From Winogradskyella schleiferi (GTDB lineage: Bacteria; Bacteroidota; Bacteroidia; Flavobacteriales; Flavobacteriaceae), in assembly GCF_013394655.1 (NCBI RefSeq), contig NZ_CP053351.1, forward strand, positions 3,636,001-3,700,000: a DNA stretch of 64,000 nucleotides. Direction: 5' to 3'. Of the stretch, positions 45,095-52,665 are shown in pieces. The notes below the pieces were generated by a model. It searched no databases and was not told the DNA's origin. It worked only from the letters and a program-made list of their open reading frames with translations. Each line of letters opens with the position of its first letter. Position 1 is the stretch's first letter. The position numbers were made by a program, and so were the translations under genes.

Positions 45095-46684
45095 ATGAAA
45101 GTTCGTGAGTATTTTATTCTAATTTCAATTGCACTAATCGCATCAATAATAGCACTTGCTCAATTTTGGACAGCAGCCTTATGGTTATTTCTATTTTTTG
45201 GGCCGTTAATTATTATGGGATTCTTCGATATTTTTCAAACCGCACACACTATAAGACGAAACTTTCCATTAATTGGACGCTTTAGATATGTTTTAGAATC
45301 TATTCGGCCTGAAATCATGCAATACTTTGTTGAGACGGATACGGAAGGAAGACCATTGAACCGTATTTTAAGATCTTTAGTATATCAAAGGGCAAAAGGC
45401 GAAAACGATACTGAGCCTTTTGGGACGCAAATGGATCTTTATCATTCGGGTTACGAGTGGTTAGAACATTCTATGTATGCCAAGCACAATCCAAAGCATA
45501 TTGGCGAATTCCCTCGATTATTAATTGGCGGTAAAGATTGTAAACAACCCTATTCGTCCAGTTTATTGAATATTTCTGCGATGAGCTTCGGCTCGCTCAG
45601 TAAAAATGCAGTTTTAGCCTTGAACAAAGGCGCAAAAATGGGAAATTTTGCCCATAATACTGGTGAAGGTGGCATTAGCGATTACCATTTGGAACATAGT
45701 GGCGATCTCATATGGCAAGTAGGAACGGGTTATTTTGGTTGTAGAAATGATGATGGCACATTCAACGAAAATACATTTCGGGAGAATGCTAAACGTCCAC
45801 AAGTAAAAATGATTGAAATAAAATTATCCCAAGGTGCAAAACCAGGTCATGGCGGTATATTACCAGCATCCAAAAACACTGAGGAAATTGCAAAAATTAG
45901 ACACATAAAACCTGGTATTGCTGTCCACTCTCCTCCATCTCATTCGGCTTTTTCAGATCCCATTCAATTTATGCATTTCATAAAAAAACTAAGGGAACTT
46001 TCAGACGGAAAACCTATAGGTTTTAAATTGTGTTTAGGAAGAAAGCAAGAATTTATGGATTTCTGTGAGGCGATGATTTTCACTGGAATTCAACCCGATT
46101 TTATAACCGTAGATGGCGGAGAAGGAGGTACTGGTGCAGCTCCTGTTGAGTTTTCGAATTCTATGGGAATGCCTTTACGCGAAGGGTTAATATTTGTGCA
46201 CGACACCTTGGTTGGTTTTGGATTGCGAAAAGATATCAAAGTCATTGTTGCAGGAAAAATAATTACAGGTTTCCATATGGCCAGAGCATTGGCAATAGGT
46301 GCAGATGGTTGTAACAGTGCGCGAGCCATGATGCTGTCTATTGGTTGTATCCAAGCATTGCAGTGCAATACCAATACCTGTCCGGTTGGTGTAACCACCC
46401 AAAACGCGTCATTAGTTAGAGGTTTGGTGGTCGAAGATAAAGCGCCTAGAGCTCATCGCTATCACGAAGCCACTATTCAGAGTTTTTTAGAACTAATTGC
46501 AGCTGCAGGACTTAATGGTCCGGACGAACTCACAAGAGACCATATTAGTAAACGAGTTGGACTATACGTTGTAAAAACGTATCATGATATTTATCCTCCA
46601 ATGGAAGAAGGCTCCTTATTAAACATTGATACGATTCCTGAAGATTATAAGAAGTTTTTTCAGTTGACCCGTATTATGAAATAG
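45095..46684 (+). CDS. FMN-binding glutamate synthase-family protein
   Basis: 529 residues. Two hydrophobic segments occupy the first ~50 residues. The remainder is the alpha/beta-barrel synthase domain of glutamate synthase large chains: LLNISAMSFGSLSKNAVLAL, GAKPGHGGILPASKNTEEIA, FITVDGGEGGTGAAPVEF and CNTNTCPVGVTTQN (the 3Fe-4S-type Cys cluster). It has no glutaminase domain and no NADPH subunit next to it, as in the archaeal-type, stand-alone members. The membrane anchor suggests an unusual electron donor; the physiological reaction is uncertain. Confidence 0.9.
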   Translation: MKVREYFILISIALIASIIALAQFWTAALWLFLFFGPLIIMGFFDIFQTAHTIRRNFPLIGRFRYVLESIRPEIMQYFVETDTEGRPLNRILRSLVYQRAKGENDTEPFGTQMDLYHSGYEWLEHSMYAKHNPKHIGEFPRLLIGGKDCKQPYSSSLLNISAMSFGSLSKNAVLALNKGAKMGNFAHNTGEGGISDYHLEHSGDLIWQVGTGYFGCRNDDGTFNENTFRENAKRPQVKMIEIKLSQGAKPGHGGILPASKNTEEIAKIRHIKPGIAVHSPPSHSAFSDPIQFMHFIKKLRELSDGKPIGFKLCLGRKQEFMDFCEAMIFTGIQPDFITVDGGEGGTGAAPVEFSNSMGMPLREGLIFVHDTLVGFGLRKDIKVIVAGKIITGFHMARALAIGADGCNSARAMMLSIGCIQALQCNTNTCPVGVTTQNASLVRGLVVEDKAPRAHRYHEATIQSFLELIAAAGLNGPDELTRDHISKRVGLYVVKTYHDIYPPMEEGSLLNIDTIPEDYKKFFQLTRIMK

Positions 46685-46703
46685 TTTGAAATACACTGTT
46701 ATG

Positions 46704-46738
46704 GTTTAAAGTTTAAAATTTAAAGCTTATGGTTTCCT
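46704..46738. repeat. Heptanucleotide periodic repeat after the glutamate synthase-family gene
   Basis: Five in-phase 7-base units: GTTTAAA, GTTTAAA, ATTTAAA, GCTTATG, GTTTCCT, beginning 20 bases after the stop codon. The unit type resembles that of the cysN-flanking array when both are read on the coding strand of the upstream gene. Confidence 0.6.
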
Positions 46739-46929
46739 AATAAATATAAATCATTTTCCAACTGATATATGTTAACTTAATAAAGTAGGCAATGCTTTTC
46801 AAATCGTATCTTTGTACGGAAATACAAACCTAAAATCCCATTTTAAATTTTATATCCAGACACGTCAAAGAATTATTTGAATTCTTTAAAAGCACCAGCT
46901 TTTCAAAGGCTGTTTTAATCGGTGTTGCA

Positions 46930-49050
46930 GTGACTACGCCAATTATATTGGGAATAGCAAATAACCGCTTAGAAATAGGTCTGGCGCTATGTTTTGGCGC
47001 CTTTTGGTGCTCACCAAGCGATGTTAGCGGCAGCTTAAAACACAAACAAATTGGGATTCTGTTTTCTGCACTTTTAGTGGTCGTTATTAGTTTTATTGCT
47101 GGATATCTTGACATTTCAAACTACCTACTCTTTCCTATTTTAGGTGTTTTGACGTTTTGTATAGCCTTTATTTCCATTTACGGTTTTAGAGCTTCTTTAA
47201 TTAGTTTTTCAGGATTGTTGGCTTTGGTGCTAAGCTTTGCACATACTTTAGAAAACCTAGAGGTTTATCAATATGCCTTATTAATCGGTACTGGTGGTTT
47301 ATGGTATTTAGTACTCTCATCTTTGTGGTTTTATATCAATCCAAAAGCGCAAACCAAAGAAACCTTAAACGAAACCTTTTTTCTCACCGCTGATTTTTTA
47401 GATACCAGAAGGCAGCTCATTGGCGAACAACCCAATAGGGAAAGTTTACAGACGCAACTTATGACCTTGCAGAGCGAATTAACGGAACATCACGAAACGC
47501 TCCGCGAAATATTAATTTCATCTCGAAAGAGCTCTGGTAAATCCAATTACCATAGCAGACGTTTATTGGTCTTTATTCAATTGGTTGAATTATTGGAAAC
47601 TGCGATTGCAAATCCAGTAAACTATACTAAAATGGATACGTTTTTTGAAGTCCATCCTGAGTTTAAAACGGACTTCCAAAAGTTGATTTCTGAATTTTCC
47701 CGTCAATTACGTGCTATTGCCCAAAACATGAGCAAGTCGAAACAGTTTCCATCTAACAGCATGCTTTCAGAAGCTTTTAAAACGCTTGAAACTGATATCT
47801 TAAAACTCAAAAATGAGAATCATGCTGAAGATTATGAGTATTATTTAATGCTTCAGAATTTTTTGGACTATCAGAAAAAGCAATTTGAAAAATTAAAGAA
47901 AATTAAATGGTTATTGGGCAATCCTGAATTGACCTCTGACGATTTCATTAAAAATGAAAAATTGAAACGTTTTATAGTTTCACAAGATTATAATCCAAAG
48001 TTATTACTGAGAAATCTCAGTTTTAGATCTACTATCTTTAAGCATTCCTTACGTTTAGCTGTGGCGGTAATGCTTGGTTATGGCATAGGTCTGTTTTTCG
48101 ATTTTCAGAATCCGTATTGGATAATACTTACCATAATAGTAATCATGCGACCAAGTTATGGCCTTACAAAAACACGTTCTAAAGATCGTATAATTGGGAC
48201 ACTTATTGGTGCTGCATTAGCATCAGGCCTGGTGTTTTTAATCAGTAATCCTTATGTTTATGGTGCATTAGGCGTGCTTTCTTTGGTGATAGCATTTTCC
48301 ATGGTTCAAAAAAATTACAAAGCCTCGGCAACGTTTATAACGCTGAGTGTCATTTTTATTTATGCCATTTTGCAACCCGATGTTCTAAAAGTGATACAAT
48401 TTAGGGTTTTGGATACTATGATTGGTGCGACAATTTCATTTCTGGCTATGCGATGGCTTTTGCCAGCTTGGTCTTTTATGGAAATTGGTGATAATATTAA
48501 GGATAGTTTAAAGGCAAATACGGCATTCTTCAAATCTATAAGCACCTATTACAAAACAAAAGGAAACATACCGACAAGCTTAAAGGTAAATCGAAAAGAA
48601 GCCTTTTTGCAGACCTCTAATTTAAGTTCGGCATTTCAGCGTATGGCGCAAGAACCAGAATCGAAACAAAATCATATTGATGACATTTACGAACTCGTAG
48701 TTATAAACCATAGTTTTTTAGCGTCTTTGGCCTCGTTGAGCACTTATATTCAAAACCATAGGACAACGGAAGCATCTGAAGATTTCAAGTTAATTTCAGA
48801 TAGAATAAATGACAATCTCGATAAAGTTTGCGTGCATTTAAAGCATATGAATTTTGAAGGCCCGACAAATAGTTCAACATTCAAATCAGAACCATTTACG
48901 TTTCCAGCCAATTTTATAAATAATGACGGAATTTTACAGACAGAGAGTGAACGTACCCATAAAGAAGCTCATTTGATTAGCGAACAATTATACTGGCTAT
49001 TCAGCCTAAGTGAAAAAATGCTGAAATTGACGTATAAATTTAATGTATAG
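46930..49050 (+). CDS. FUSC-family membrane protein (YccS/YhfK-like)
   Basis: 706 residues from the GTG. It has two sets of membrane segments, the first in residues ~1-140 and the second ~370-500, separated by a soluble helical domain, as in YccS/YhfK. ALCFGAFWCSPSDVSGSLKHK and YWIILTIIVIMRPSYGLT are characteristic segments. The open frame extends upstream to 46834 without ATG, GTG or TTG, and the extension (HVKELFEFFKSTSFSKAVLI) looks like the true N-terminus of the family, so translation may begin at the ATT at 46840 (736 aa). The substrate is unknown; relatives are proposed to export small aromatic or toxic compounds. Confidence 0.87.
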   Translation: MTTPIILGIANNRLEIGLALCFGAFWCSPSDVSGSLKHKQIGILFSALLVVVISFIAGYLDISNYLLFPILGVLTFCIAFISIYGFRASLISFSGLLALVLSFAHTLENLEVYQYALLIGTGGLWYLVLSSLWFYINPKAQTKETLNETFFLTADFLDTRRQLIGEQPNRESLQTQLMTLQSELTEHHETLREILISSRKSSGKSNYHSRRLLVFIQLVELLETAIANPVNYTKMDTFFEVHPEFKTDFQKLISEFSRQLRAIAQNMSKSKQFPSNSMLSEAFKTLETDILKLKNENHAEDYEYYLMLQNFLDYQKKQFEKLKKIKWLLGNPELTSDDFIKNEKLKRFIVSQDYNPKLLLRNLSFRSTIFKHSLRLAVAVMLGYGIGLFFDFQNPYWIILTIIVIMRPSYGLTKTRSKDRIIGTLIGAALASGLVFLISNPYVYGALGVLSLVIAFSMVQKNYKASATFITLSVIFIYAILQPDVLKVIQFRVLDTMIGATISFLAMRWLLPAWSFMEIGDNIKDSLKANTAFFKSISTYYKTKGNIPTSLKVNRKEAFLQTSNLSSAFQRMAQEPESKQNHIDDIYELVVINHSFLASLASLSTYIQNHRTTEASEDFKLISDRINDNLDKVCVHLKHMNFEGPTNSSTFKSEPFTFPANFINNDGILQTESERTHKEAHLISEQLYWLFSLSEKMLKLTYKFNV

Positions 49051-49164
49051 CATACATATACATAGAAGAATTTGTTACCATCCAAAACACCTAAAATGTT
49101 AATTTAATCTCAATATCTATAGGTGTTGAATCGCTTTTTGGTTTGAATTTATTAAATTACGTTT

Positions 49165-50064
49165 ATGTCCAAAAGACTTATGAAAATTACAAAATCCAAC
49201 AGCATAGCAATATTAACCGTTATTTGTGGTATAGTATTATTGGCTCTGCAAATACCTGTGACGAATGCACTTGTTAAAAAAAGTAATCGACTCGATGCCA
49301 AATTTTCAAAATTTTACACTATTCAGAATACCTATCTTCTACCCGAAGTTTTAAACGAAGTCAGTGGGATTACATGGCTTAGTAATAATGTATTTGCATG
49401 TGTACAGGATGAAAATGGTTTTATTTATATCTATAATGTTGAACAAAATGAAGTAATTAATAAAATCGAATTCGCAAATTCTGGAGATTATGAGGGTATT
49501 GCCATCAACGGCAAGGATGCTTATGTCATAAAAAGTGACGGACTTATTTATGAGATTAAAAATTACGAATCGGATAGTTTAGAAGTTTCAGAATTTAAAA
49601 CCCCTTTCAAACAAAAGAACAATATAGAAAGTCTGGTTTTTGATAAACAAAACAACCGATTACTTACGGCAACTAAAGATGAAGATTTAGGCGACAAACA
49701 TTTAAAAAGTATCTATCAAATACCATTGAGTACAAAAAAAATGGATGAGAAATCCATTGTAAATATTGATTTGAAAGCAAAAGTTTTGGAGAAATTTCAG
49801 CATAAAAAAATTGAAAAGACGTTTAATCCTTCGGATATCGCCATACATCCTAAAACGAAGGATATTTATGTTATAGATGGTAAGGATCCCAAACTTTTAA
49901 TATTAAATAGTAAAGGCGAAATTTTAAAAGTATTTGAGTTAGACAAGCGCAAATTTGCACAACCAGAAGGTATAACTTTTAGCAAGGATGGACGTTTATT
50001 TATTTCTAACGAAGCGACGGATGAAAGTGCAAATATCTTAGAAGTACAATTGAGAAATGGCTAA
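49165..50064 (+). CDS. SdiA-regulated/YjiK-like beta-propeller protein
   Basis: 299 residues. An uncleaved membrane anchor lies at about residues 14-32 (AILTVICGIVLLALQIPV). Beyond it are beta-propeller-like repeats (EVSGITWLSNNVFACVQDE, GDYEGIAINGKDAYVIKSD, FNPSDIAIHPKTKDIYVID, QPEGITFSKDGRLFISNEA), the YjiK pattern. The role is unknown; related proteins are membrane-anchored propellers in the periplasm. It overlaps the next gene by 8 bases, so they form a pair. Confidence 0.85.
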   Translation: MSKRLMKITKSNSIAILTVICGIVLLALQIPVTNALVKKSNRLDAKFSKFYTIQNTYLLPEVLNEVSGITWLSNNVFACVQDENGFIYIYNVEQNEVINKIEFANSGDYEGIAINGKDAYVIKSDGLIYEIKNYESDSLEVSEFKTPFKQKNNIESLVFDKQNNRLLTATKDEDLGDKHLKSIYQIPLSTKKMDEKSIVNIDLKAKVLEKFQHKKIEKTFNPSDIAIHPKTKDIYVIDGKDPKLLILNSKGEILKVFELDKRKFAQPEGITFSKDGRLFISNEATDESANILEVQLRNG

Positions 50065-50761
50065 AAACGATGAAAACATTTCAAAAAACAAGTGGCCTTT
50101 ATATGTTTCATTAATTATAATAGCAGGTCTTATTGTAAGCTATTTTTTGGTTTCGGATGTTAAAGAGTTTATGAATAATGCTTGGGACGTTTTAACTAGC
50201 GATGATGAACAACGCATCACAACTTGGGTCAATGGTTTTGGATGGTTTGGTCCTGTGGTGCTAATCTTGGCGATGATTGTACAGATGTTTCTGATAATTA
50301 TACCAACGGTATTGCTTATGGTTGTTTCCATTTTGGCCTATGGTCCCATTTGGGGTAGTCTTATTGTATTGGCCGCTGTATTTTCCGCCTCAACTGTGGG
50401 CTATTTTATTGGTAACTATTTTGGGAAAAATATTGTCCTTAAATTATTGGGACAAAAAACAGAGGACAAAATTGAAGCCTTTATCGATAACTATGGATTT
50501 TGGGCAGTCATTGTAACCCGATTAAATCCATTTTTGTCCAATGATGCCATCAGCTTTGTTGGTGGCATGCTTAAAATGGGTTATTGGCGATTTATTGGAG
50601 CTACACTCATTGGAATTTTACCACTAACAATTTTTATTGCCATTGTTGGCGAAAACACGGACAGTTTAAAATCTAGTTTACTTTGGGGATCGATTGTATG
50701 TCTTGTGGCTTTTGGTATTTATGTTTATTGGGATAAAAGCCGAAAGAAAAAAAGTAAATGA
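50057..50761 (+). CDS. TVP38/TMEM64-family (VTT domain) membrane protein
   Basis: 234 residues, five or six membrane segments. The VTT-domain core is ASTVGYFIGNYFGKNIVLKL, then FWAVIVTRLNPFLSNDAISF and GGMLKMGYWRFIGATLIGI. In eukaryotes the same domain scrambles lipids; bacterial members (DedA-like) take part in lipid-carrier turnover and membrane homeostasis. The assignment to the family is firm, the substrate is not. Nine bases separate its stop from that of the convergent gene, and no terminator is visible between them. Confidence 0.88.
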   Translation: MAKNDENISKNKWPLYVSLIIIAGLIVSYFLVSDVKEFMNNAWDVLTSDDEQRITTWVNGFGWFGPVVLILAMIVQMFLIIIPTVLLMVVSILAYGPIWGSLIVLAAVFSASTVGYFIGNYFGKNIVLKLLGQKTEDKIEAFIDNYGFWAVIVTRLNPFLSNDAISFVGGMLKMGYWRFIGATLIGILPLTIFIAIVGENTDSLKSSLLWGSIVCLVAFGIYVYWDKSRKKKSK

Positions 50762-50769
50762 AGATTATT

Positions 50770-51129
50770 TTATTCTTCCAGCTGTTCCTTAACTCTAAAC
50801 TGAGTTATCTTTCCAATTAGTTCGTAAGGAATGGGTTTGGTATAGAGAAATTTTACAGACCCTTTGGCGGTTATATATTCTGAAAGTTCATTGGTAAATT
50901 CGGAAATTCCTGAAGGTGTGGGATAAAATCCCAAATGCTTTTTAAAGCCACCAAAATGTACCAGATTTCCATGGAGAACAAACGTGGGAATATCATAGTT
51001 GATGATTTCTTCAGCATTTGGTGCAGCTTTACGAATGACGTCTCTGACGTTTTTTAAAATCTCTTGTTTGTCCGCAGGAAATCTTGAAATATAAGCATCT
51101 ATTGCTTTTGCTTTATCTGCCATTTTCAA
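50770..51129 (-). CDS. DUF1801-family protein
   Basis: 119 residues. EEIINYDIPTFVLHGNLVHFGGFKKHLGFYP is the DUF1801 (YdhG-like) core (shown in parts: the NYDIPTF and GFKKHLGFYP motifs). The second ATG (MADKAKAID, 51123) is the likelier start. Its function is not established; the fold resembles a frataxin-type sandwich. It follows the SRPBCC gene after 5 bases on the same strand. Confidence 0.88.
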   Translation of the reverse strand: MKMADKAKAIDAYISRFPADKQEILKNVRDVIRKAAPNAEEIINYDIPTFVLHGNLVHFGGFKKHLGFYPTPSGISEFTNELSEYITAKGSVKFLYTKPIPYELIGKITQFRVKEQLEE

Positions 51130-51134
51130 ACTTA

Positions 51135-51548
51135 TTAATTAGCTTCTACATACGACTTAAAGTTATTAAGAATGGCTTGCCAACCGTCTCTTTGTTGGTC
51201 TATTGAATTTTGGGTTTCAGCATCAAAAGTAGTTTTTACTAATGTTCCATTGGCTTTATTCTCAAAAATCGTGGTGGACTGTCTGCCATCCTCTAAAGAA
51301 TAGGTTAATTTGTTTTTCTCTTCAACCTCATCATATATACCTTCAAAATCGAAACCAAAACTGCCGTCTTTGGCTTCCATTCTTGCGCTGTATTTGCCAC
51401 CAACTTTTAAATCGTTACTCGCTTTTGGGCAGCACCAATCATCGCTCGCAAAATTCCAATTGATTATGTGTTTTGGATTTGTGTAGAAATCCCAAACCTG
51501 CTGTAAATCTGCGTTAATCATTGCTTCTATATTTACTTTTTTTGACAT
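51135..51548 (-). CDS. SRPBCC/AHSA1-type START-like protein
   Basis: 137 residues. VNIEAMINADLQQVWDFYT at the start, then HIINWNFASDDWCCPKASND and a final WQAILNNFKSYVEAN helix match the AHSA1 (activator of Hsp90 homologue) group of the SRPBCC superfamily. Such proteins bind a hydrophobic ligand in a helix-grip fold; ligand unknown. It forms a two-gene unit with the DUF1801 gene, a pairing that is frequent in Bacteroidota. Confidence 0.88.
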   Translation of the reverse strand: MSKKVNIEAMINADLQQVWDFYTNPKHIINWNFASDDWCCPKASNDLKVGGKYSARMEAKDGSFGFDFEGIYDEVEEKNKLTYSLEDGRQSTTIFENKANGTLVKTTFDAETQNSIDQQRDGWQAILNNFKSYVEAN

Positions 51549-51924
51549 GCTTATTTTATTTAGAGTAAGATTTTTGCCCCATTAAACTCTATTTTAAAAT
51601 TTTGAATTCTAAGAGCTAATTTGATTTTTATTAATGTTCTAAATTATAATATTTCTGAGAATAATTCTAAGGACGGAAAATAAATATTTGAATGAAACTT
51701 GGAAAATAGAGTAGTCTGTAGGATTGTTTTGAATCTTTCAACACTCCGTTTTGACAATAGTTTCAACAAAAAAACGCTCAAGCTAGCTTATCATAATTTA
51801 TTATATATAAACGAAACTTTAAAGGATTGTTGTGGATCCCTTAAAGCTCCGCTTTGAAAATCAAAAAGCTGCACTTACAAATTCAAGCGAGCTTGATTTG
51901 ACGTACAGCTTTTTGATTTATTCG
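51549..51924. other. Intergenic region holding the tRNA terminator
   Basis: 376 bases. The left half is AT-rich with no gene. The right part holds a small hairpin (AAAGC/GCTTT at 51844-51855) and a long nested hairpin (51858-51919) that probably terminates the tRNA transcript. Confidence 0.55.
51858..51919 (-). terminator. Nested hairpin downstream of tRNA-Arg
   Basis: The outer arms AAATCAAAAAGCTG (51858-51871) and CAGCTTTTTGATTT (51906-51919) are perfectly complementary. Inside, CAAATTCAAGC and GCTTGATTTG form a second imperfect arm pair. On the minus strand it lies directly after the tRNA 3' end and is followed by TTTT-containing sequence. Confidence 0.65.
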
Positions 51925-51998
51925 TGACCGCGAAGGGATTCGAACCCCCAACCCTCAGAGCCGAAATCTGATATTCTATCCAGTTGAACTACGCAGCC
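51925..51998 (-). tRNA. tRNA-Arg (anticodon TCG)
   Basis: A 74-base cloverleaf on the minus strand. Acceptor arm GGCTGCG pairs with CGCGGTC (with two wobble pairs). The D-arm contains AGTTCAACTGGATAGA. The anticodon stem TCAGA/TCTGA encloses the loop TTTCGGC, so the anticodon is TCG and the decoded codon CGA. The T-arm has GGGGGTTCGAATCCC. The discriminator base is A and CCA is not encoded, as usual in this phylum. Confidence 0.95.
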
Positions 51999-52002
51999 AT
52001 AG

Positions 52003-52020
52003 TTCCTGCGTAAGCAGGAA
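52003..52020. repeat. Short perfect palindrome between yqeY and tRNA-Arg
   Basis: TTCCTGC and GCAGGAA pair around GTAA. Palindromes with this core (TTCCTGCG) recur in flavobacterial intergenic regions, so this is probably a dispersed repeat rather than a terminator; no T-run follows on either strand. Confidence 0.6.
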
Positions 52021-52037
52021 TCTTAATTATATTTAAT

Positions 52038-52484
52038 TTATGACAATTTAGCTTTAACAATATTAGAAATTGTTTTTCCATCTGCTTGACCTGCTAATTT
52101 TTTACTCACAATACCCATAACCTTTCCCATGTCCTTCATACCCTCAGCTCTAACTGCAGCGATAACTTTCATGACTTCGACGGAAATCTTTTCCTCAGAC
52201 AATTGCTCAGGTAAAAACTGACTGATAACTTCTGCTTGTGCCAATTCTGGCTCAGCCAAATCGTTTCGGTTTTGTTCCGAAAAAATAGCAGCACTATCCT
52301 TACGTTGTTTTACCAACTTGGATAATATTTTTATTTCTTCATCTTCGGACAAACCCTCTTGTGTACCTGAGGTTTGCGCTAATAAAATTTCTGATTTTAC
52401 AGCTCTTAAAGCCGCTAAGGCTGTTTGGTCTTTGTCTTTCATTGCTGCTTTCATAGCAGTCATTATTTCGACTTGTAAGCTCAT
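52038..52484 (-). CDS. YqeY/GatB-domain protein
   Basis: 148 residues, the normal length of YqeY. The N-terminal helical part (MSLQVEIMTAMKAAMKDKDQ, TALAALRAVKSEILLAQ) and the C-terminal VRAEGMKDMGKVMGIVSKKLAGQADGK (in parts) match the tail domain shared with GatB, which binds tRNA in the amidotransferase. It may act on aminoacyl-tRNA; the true role is unknown. It lies after ftsZ but is separated by a terminator, next to tRNA-Arg. Confidence 0.92.
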   Translation of the reverse strand: MSLQVEIMTAMKAAMKDKDQTALAALRAVKSEILLAQTSGTQEGLSEDEEIKILSKLVKQRKDSAAIFSEQNRNDLAEPELAQAEVISQFLPEQLSEEKISVEVMKVIAAVRAEGMKDMGKVMGIVSKKLAGQADGKTISNIVKAKLS

Positions 52485-52507
52485 AATTTGATTCTATTTA
52501 TGAAGTG

Positions 52508-52515
52508 CGAAGATA
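52508..52515 (-). promoter_or_regulatory. Candidate -7 element of yqeY
   Basis: On the minus strand TATCTTCGCAC, one base from TAnnTTTG, 24 bases before the yqeY start and downstream of the ftsZ terminator. Confidence 0.4.
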
Positions 52516-52593
52516 GTGAAAAGTTTCGCTCTCGACACATAAGATTTGTACCATTTATCATTTGAAATTACAACAAAAATAAGACCCTTATAT

Positions 52594-52626
52594 ACAAAAA
52601 CCCAAAAAGCTGGGAAACTTTTTGGG
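52594..52626 (-). terminator. Rho-independent terminator after ftsZ (end of dcw operon)
   Basis: Read on the minus strand, CCCAAAAAG pairs with CTTTTTGGG around a short loop and is followed by TTTTTG. It lies 40 bases beyond the ftsZ stop. Confidence 0.82.
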
Positions 52627-52665
52627 CTCGACATTAGTGTTTAAACACAATAGTTAAACTTGCTA

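Noticed and set aside
47700..49050. Possible separate second gene for the C-terminal half of the FUSC protein
   Set aside because: The frame is continuous and the two membrane blocks with a soluble middle are the normal layout of the family.
52003..52020. Palindrome taken as terminator of yqeY
   Set aside because: No T-run follows on the minus strand and the sequence matches a dispersed palindrome type, so it is listed as a repeat.
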